A DNA stretch of 64,000 nt. It comes from Sialis fuliginosa. Lineage: Eukaryota > Arthropoda > Insecta > Megaloptera > Sialidae. The stretch is from NCBI GenBank assembly GCA_961205875.1, contig OY540821.1, positions 6,386,001-6,450,000 on the forward strand, in the 5' to 3' direction. Below are positions 59,317-64,000 of this stretch, one piece after another. Each line of letters begins with the position of its first letter. Position 1 is the first letter of the stretch. The translations under genes and the position numbers were made by a program. Below the pieces are notes generated by a model, which saw only the letters and a program-made list of their open reading frames with translations, made no database searches and was not told the DNA's origin.

Positions 59317-60432
59317 AGCAATTTGATGAGAAATTTTCCGGAACAGCAGTGTTAATTCTTATAGATTTTAAGTCGCTATACACGAAAAAAATAACGTACC
59401 TTCGTGAGGGGTTGGGGTTCACCCCTAAAAATGGGATAAAAAGGTGAACATATATAAATATACCTATTCATTAGGTATCACAAGGGAAAAAAATAAATAA
59501 AACCGACATAAAAAATCTTAAAAACACTGAAAAGTATATAGGTAATAATTAAATATAAAACTTTAAAAAGAAAGAAAGAAAATCGACTTCAAAAAATGAT
59601 AAATTTAATTCTTTTTTAGGGTTTTTTAAAAGTCAGTTTAATTTTTTTTAATGTTTTTTGTTTTCTAGAAGGATATGTAAAGGCCTCTATACACCACCCA
59701 ATAATAATAATTTTATAATAAATCTAAATTGAAATTGGCGCGACTAAAGAAAAAAAGGTCTTCAGTTTTTATTTTACCTAATCTTATTTATTAAATAAAA
59801 TTAGAAATTCAAAATTTACACAACCAAAAAAAAAAAAAGGTCTTCAGTTGTATATTCTGGCCTATGGCCCTTCGTAAATTGGGTTTATGCTATGCGGTTC
59901 AAAAGGTTGGTCTTAAGGACCATTTGTCGCCCTTCTGTAAGTGGCGCCCGGGGCATGATAGACCCCCCCCCCGCTACACCACTGGCAGTACCACCACTTT
60001 GCCTCCCGAAAAATCGGCCCTGCAGATTGGTGGGTTACTTCAAATAATTATAAATAAAAAATACCTCAATATAAATTCTACCCCAGCGAAAACATGATAT
60101 CTCGCACATGTAGTTTCTTTCAGTCAAAATATACACAGTTTATAATTTGATACAGCTTAACTTCCGTATTTAATAATAAATATTGAACTTATGCCCTCTG
60201 AAATGTGCCAGAGTTAAATTCCAGTATACCACTAGCCACATGACCTGATATTTTAATGAAAACATTTGCACAGAAGCTATTTTGAAATGAAATAAAACAC
60301 AGCACACGTACGTCTAATACAAATAAATAATTATAAACAGAATCGATACAAGTTAGTCCAGTACAGTGTTAATGTTTGTGCAGTCAAACATCATATACAA
60401 TCGAATTAATGTTTGACGACATTCAATTTAAC

Positions 60433-60680
60433 CTTTGTTTGACACACTGGGGTACAATCAACCCCACGTTTTTTCTATGTTAATTTAAAGTAACCAAATC
60501 TAATCTAATCTTCCAATTTTTTTAACATACTTTCTTTTAATATTTTACTATATAACTTAAACAGTCTTCCAAAGAAACTTTTCAAAAGCCTGTAAAAAAA
60601 TTATCAAGTTGAAATATTTAATATTTTATTTTTTATGATGATTTTTGTCGATGGGGTACAAAAAATCCCAATGTGTCAAG
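60433..60680. mobile_element. Short inverted-repeat element (TTTGACACACTGGGG)
   Basis: CTTTGTTTGACACACTGGGG at the left; TCCCAATGTGTCAAG at the right, with GGGGTACA inside each end. No target duplication could be defined. Confidence 0.35.
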
Positions 60681-60764
60681 TATGCTATTCTAGAGAAGTG
60701 TTGCGATCGAACATTACCCAAGACGCAGTTTACACTCAGAAGCCCAGATATAAAGTTTATTTAA

Positions 60765-61554
60765 CCCATTAACGACCGTGGTCGTTGATTTTATAACATG
60801 TTTTAGAATCTAAATTTTATGTATGTAAAAATTTTGACGACAAAATTAAATATGGCGGTTTTTGCACAAAAAAATGACAAAAAATTCGTTATTTTCAATA
60901 TTTATGATTTTTTTTCAGACATAAAACGCGCAGAAATCTGGAATGTTCTTCGGTGCATAAAATTATTGAAGTTTAACAGGAAATTTTTGTCTTTACATAT
61001 TAATGACTTTATACTTATAAAATGTTAATAAAAATAAATGATCTTCCGAAAAATCCAAAAAATAGCTGAATTATACCACTTTTTGACCGCCATATTGAAT
61101 CCACCATTTTAGAAATTGATCGATGCATTATAAATCGTTGGGAAACTTTATAATTATCATTTAAACTTATTATAAGCGTTGAATGATAAGAGAAACAAGA
61201 AAATATAATGAAAAACGCAATTTTTGGGAGATTTTTACACTTTGGCCGCCATATTAAATTAAACTTCAATAATTTTTTACACCGCTGGTTGAAGAACATT
61301 CCAGATTTCTGCACGTTTTATGTCTGAAAAAAATCATAAATATTGAAAATAACGAATTTTTTGTCATTTTTTTGTGCAAAAACCGACATATTTAATTTTG
61401 TCAACAAAATTTTTTAATTCTGAGCCCGGATTCAGTTTCAGCACACCCAAAAACATAAAGAAACTCATACTTGATCTATTTACTACTTTGTTACATACAT
61501 AAAATTTAGATTCAAATACATGTTATAGAATCAACGACTATGGTCGTTAATGGG
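60765..61554. mobile_element. piggyBac-type MITE with TTAA target duplication
   Basis: The element runs CCCATTAACGACCGTGGTCG ... CGACTATGGTCGTTAATGGG and is flanked on both sides by TTAA (60761-60764 and 61555-61558). Long inverted arms cover most of its length, and there is no intact transposase. TTAA targets with CCC/GGG ends are the hallmark of piggyBac-like elements. A related partial copy lies at 33104-33420. Confidence 0.75.
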
Positions 61555-61590
61555 TTAATTAGACAAAAAAAATCAGCCAAGTAAATGTAC

Positions 61591-61720
61591 AGTGCTTCCT
61601 CGTGCTAAATTCACCAAAGGTAGTCAATTATTGAACACTTTCAATAAAAACCAATAAAGTGTTCAGATAAATTGCCTGGTATTTAATTTTTTATACAATT
61701 TTACTAAAAAATATACACCT
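61591..61720 (+). repeat. 5' fragment of the GCTTCCTCG element
   Basis: AGTGCTTCCTCGTGCTAAAT through AGATAAATTGCCTGG matches the start of the 7491 copy and then stops. Confidence 0.5.
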
Positions 61721-62941
61721 ATATTTCCAAATATCTACCCCAAATTTAGAACCACTGAATTAAAATACCTTACCCTCCTTTAAATTATAATTTAACTCGA
61801 TTTTAACATGCGTCCAGACAATGCCTCATATCAAAATTCCATTATAGTTCACAATACAATTATAATAATCTGTCCCCAATTATGGACAAAGACGCATGAC
61901 GGGTTAATAATAAACAATATCATTTCATAATTATTATTATTATTATTAACAAGCTACATTTCTAATTAAAAATATAATCTTACCGATAAGTATTTTTTTA
62001 AGAAAAGACCTTCATTTGCCATTTCCATGTGTAGAAAACATTTATAATATTATTTTGTAAATGAACATTTATGTCAACATAAACAAAGAAATGATTGGTC
62101 TCGCACTGTTAACACAGAACCATGTTATTATTAATGATTAATTAATTTAAATAATGACATATTATTAAGTCTATATTAAACAGCGCAACTCAAAAGTTTT
62201 AACTTATTATTTTATATTATATTTTTTATTCCGCTACTACTTCAATGCCCAGAAAAAAATAACGAACAATAAATTTACGTTCTTATGAAGTTTTATTAGT
62301 ATAAATAAACACTATTTTTAATAATAATTATAAATTATAAACAGTATCTATATATGTATATATTTTTTTAATAAAAATCACGTAATAACAAATTTTTGAA
62401 AGGTCGAAAATATTTATTATATAAAAGTGTCTGACCTGTGTGAAGGTAGCACCAAAAATTAAAAAAAAGTTAAGATTTTTTTTATTTTGAAAAAAAATTG
62501 TCAAAAACATAATATAACTCGAACGATAACCAGAACTTTTTTGCGGTAACGGTATTTTAAAGGGGGGGGGGGGATTGAAAAAATTCTTATTTTTTATTTA
62601 TTTTTCAAAACTTGTGGTGTTAACTTCATACTAGTAGATATTAACTGACAAATTTTAGAAATAATAAAAAAAATATCTTTATGCAACTTTTGTTTTATTA
62701 TAATTTTCTAATTGTGGAAACATACAATGTAGTAAATAATTATAACTCACATGCATGCTTTTATTAAAACATACTGTGCTATCATTGATTTATGTTTGCA
62801 AAACTAATAAATCAAGATTGTTTACTATCAATAAGTCAATTGCTCTTTATAACTTCTAATTTGATTATTCAATTGAAACGGTATTTTAAATTTATTTGTA
62901 GGGAAAAAAGTTTTTCAAGAAAAAAAAACACTTAGCAATTA
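61721..62941. other. AT-rich spacer
   Basis: A (TTA)n run near 61930 and a G-run near 62562-62572. No gene or element with clear ends. Confidence 0.4.
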
Positions 62942-63136
62942 CAGTGAAACTTCGATATAACGCTCCTATTTATAGTGCAATCATGTGTATTCGCGCTTTT
63001 GAGATATGGTCCCGACCTCGACACGTTAATTAATATACAAATACTTTTAATATACTACACCTTTTGTGTTGACCATTTCAAACTTTCTTTAGTGGAAAAA
63101 ATGGCGATTTTACGAAAATGTGACGAAAACAAAAAG

Positions 63137-63222
63137 ATTTAGCGAATACTCTTGGAATTCCGGGTTCAACTCTCCGTTCTATTCTTAAAAATCGTCAAGA
63201 AATCGAGAAAAATACTTAAAGT
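63137..63222 (+). pseudogene. Fragment of pogo/Tigger transposase N-terminal HTH
   Basis: The reading frame KDLANTLGIPGSTLRSILKN, then a few residues to a TAA, resembles the first DNA-binding helix-turn-helix of pogo-type transposases. It is out of frame with the upstream ATG-containing segment (MAILRKCDENK), so the gene is broken by an indel as well as truncated. Confidence 0.6.
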
Positions 63223-63303
63223 ATGTACATAATCTATTATAAATAACGTATGTAATTTCTTCTTTTATATTATAATAAAATTATGATTCTACATTTAAAC
63301 ATA

Positions 63304-63850
63304 TAGTCCTCGGTCCCGGCTTTAAATTTTGAAATAAAAAATACTCCTCTGAAACTTCGTGAGTGGATTCCATTTGGTGCAACCTACAACTTTTTTATCT
63401 TCGAAAATTCTGAGAATTAAGGCGTTTTTGATGTGGCATGCGTCAAACATGTTTAGGGCAAAAAATCCTTGATTTTTGTAGGCCAGTATAACCATAACAT
63501 TTTACTATTATTTATCTAGCAATTGTGCAAAAATCAGCCTATTATTTACAAATTATAAATTTGACATGTTGAGGGTGTAGGTCTCGCTAAATGTCCCAAT
63601 ATTTTTGTAGGTCAATATATTTCCCGATATTTGTATTATAAAATTCTGTAATTCAAGTAAAAAAGAATGGGTTATTCGTTAATTTCCTGTAACTATCGTT
63701 AAATTGACATGTTTGACGCATGCCACATCAAAAACGCCTCAATTCTCAGAATTTTCGAACATGAAAAAGTTGTAGGTTACGCCAAATTGAATCCACTCAC
63801 GAAGTTTCAGAGGAGTATTTTTTATTTCAAAAGCCGGGGCCGAGGACTAA
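63304..63850. mobile_element. Palindromic MITE nested in the pogo-like element
   Basis: The arm TAGTCCTCGGTCCCGGC at the left is mirrored by GCCGGGGCCGAGGACTA at the right. The inverted similarity runs for about 150 bp on each side, including the segments around 63361-63450 and 63700-63800. Confidence 0.65.
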
Positions 63851-64000
63851 TATTTAAAAAAAAAAGTTTATTTACTAATTTATTACCCGCCTATTGCTCT
63901 ATCCCGTTTATAACACGTTTTTGATCCGATCCACTCAAGAGCGTTATAACGGAATTTCACTGTATATTGACTTAATTATAAATTGCTTCAAATAATTAAC

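Larger units (their letters stand above)
62942..63962. mobile_element. pogo/Tigger-like DNA transposon remnant with TA duplication
   Basis: Terminal inverted repeats CAGTGAAACTTCGATATAA (left) and TTATAACGGAATTTCACTG (right) are flanked by TA on both sides (62940-62941 and 63963-63964). Inside, about 63137-63222, a frame reads KDLANTLGIPGSTLRSILKN, the helix-turn-helix of pogo/Tigger/CENP-B-type transposases. The DDE core is absent. A palindromic element occupies 63304-63850. Confidence 0.8.

Noticed and set aside
61015..61314. 99-codon minus-strand frame
   Set aside because: It lies within the inverted arms of the piggyBac-type MITE and is not conserved in the partial copy at 33 kb.

Overview
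This is a eukaryotic, AT-rich window (by eye roughly 70% A+T), not a bacterial one. Coding sequence is sparse, introns are several kilobases long with GT-AG borders, and most of the rest is short non-autonomous DNA transposons. The mix (many hAT-like MITEs with poly-C/poly-G cores, a mariner remnant, pogo/Tigger-like, Harbinger-like and piggyBac-like MITEs, RTE-like 3' tails with CAGA runs) points to an insect. A hemipteran such as an aphid relative would fit, but nothing here fixes the species.

Three genes can be supported. (1) On the minus strand, three internal exons at 24978-25326, 18711-18903 and 13423-13591 join in compatible reading phase. They encode the N-terminal region of a supervillin-like actin/myosin-II-binding protein; the rest must lie beyond the left edge, and the true 5' end was not found. 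(2) On the minus strand, one exon of about 5.45 kb (48222-53675) encodes about 1,800 residues of a low-complexity, basic-to-acidic protein with a C-terminal hydrophobic tail. It is the 3'-terminal exon of its transcript. I do not recognise the family. (3) On the plus strand, 39801-39858 and 40651-40725 look like the first two exons of a secreted or membrane protein: signal peptide, then a matching phase-1 junction. Its later exons were not found.

Layout. 1-13 kb: repeats only, including a 1.8 kb fold-back element, a CpG-rich promoter-like island at about 7.2-7.4 kb with an RFX X-box match, and a hAT MITE nested inside another hAT MITE, each with a perfect 8-bp duplication. 13-25 kb: the supervillin exons and their introns, packed with MITEs whose ends lie within 17-55 bp of the splice sites. 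25-39 kb: repeats, a decayed mariner, two pogo-like elements or fragments, and a Harbinger-like MITE nested at a site whose empty version exists elsewhere in the window. 39.8-40.7 kb: the signal-peptide gene. 41-48 kb: repeats and AT-rich spacer. 48.2-55.4 kb: the large minus-strand gene with a possible 5' exon and promoter. 55.4-64 kb: repeats, including an intact piggyBac-type MITE bounded by TTAA and a pogo/Tigger-like element keeping a fragment of its helix-turn-helix domain.

The genes do not form an evident pathway. The strongest signals are the two minus-strand genes and a well-preserved record of DNA-transposon insertions, several with exact target duplications. Some families carry perfect TGACGTCA sites into introns and spacers. 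No CRISPR array, operon, rRNA or convincing functional tRNA was seen.
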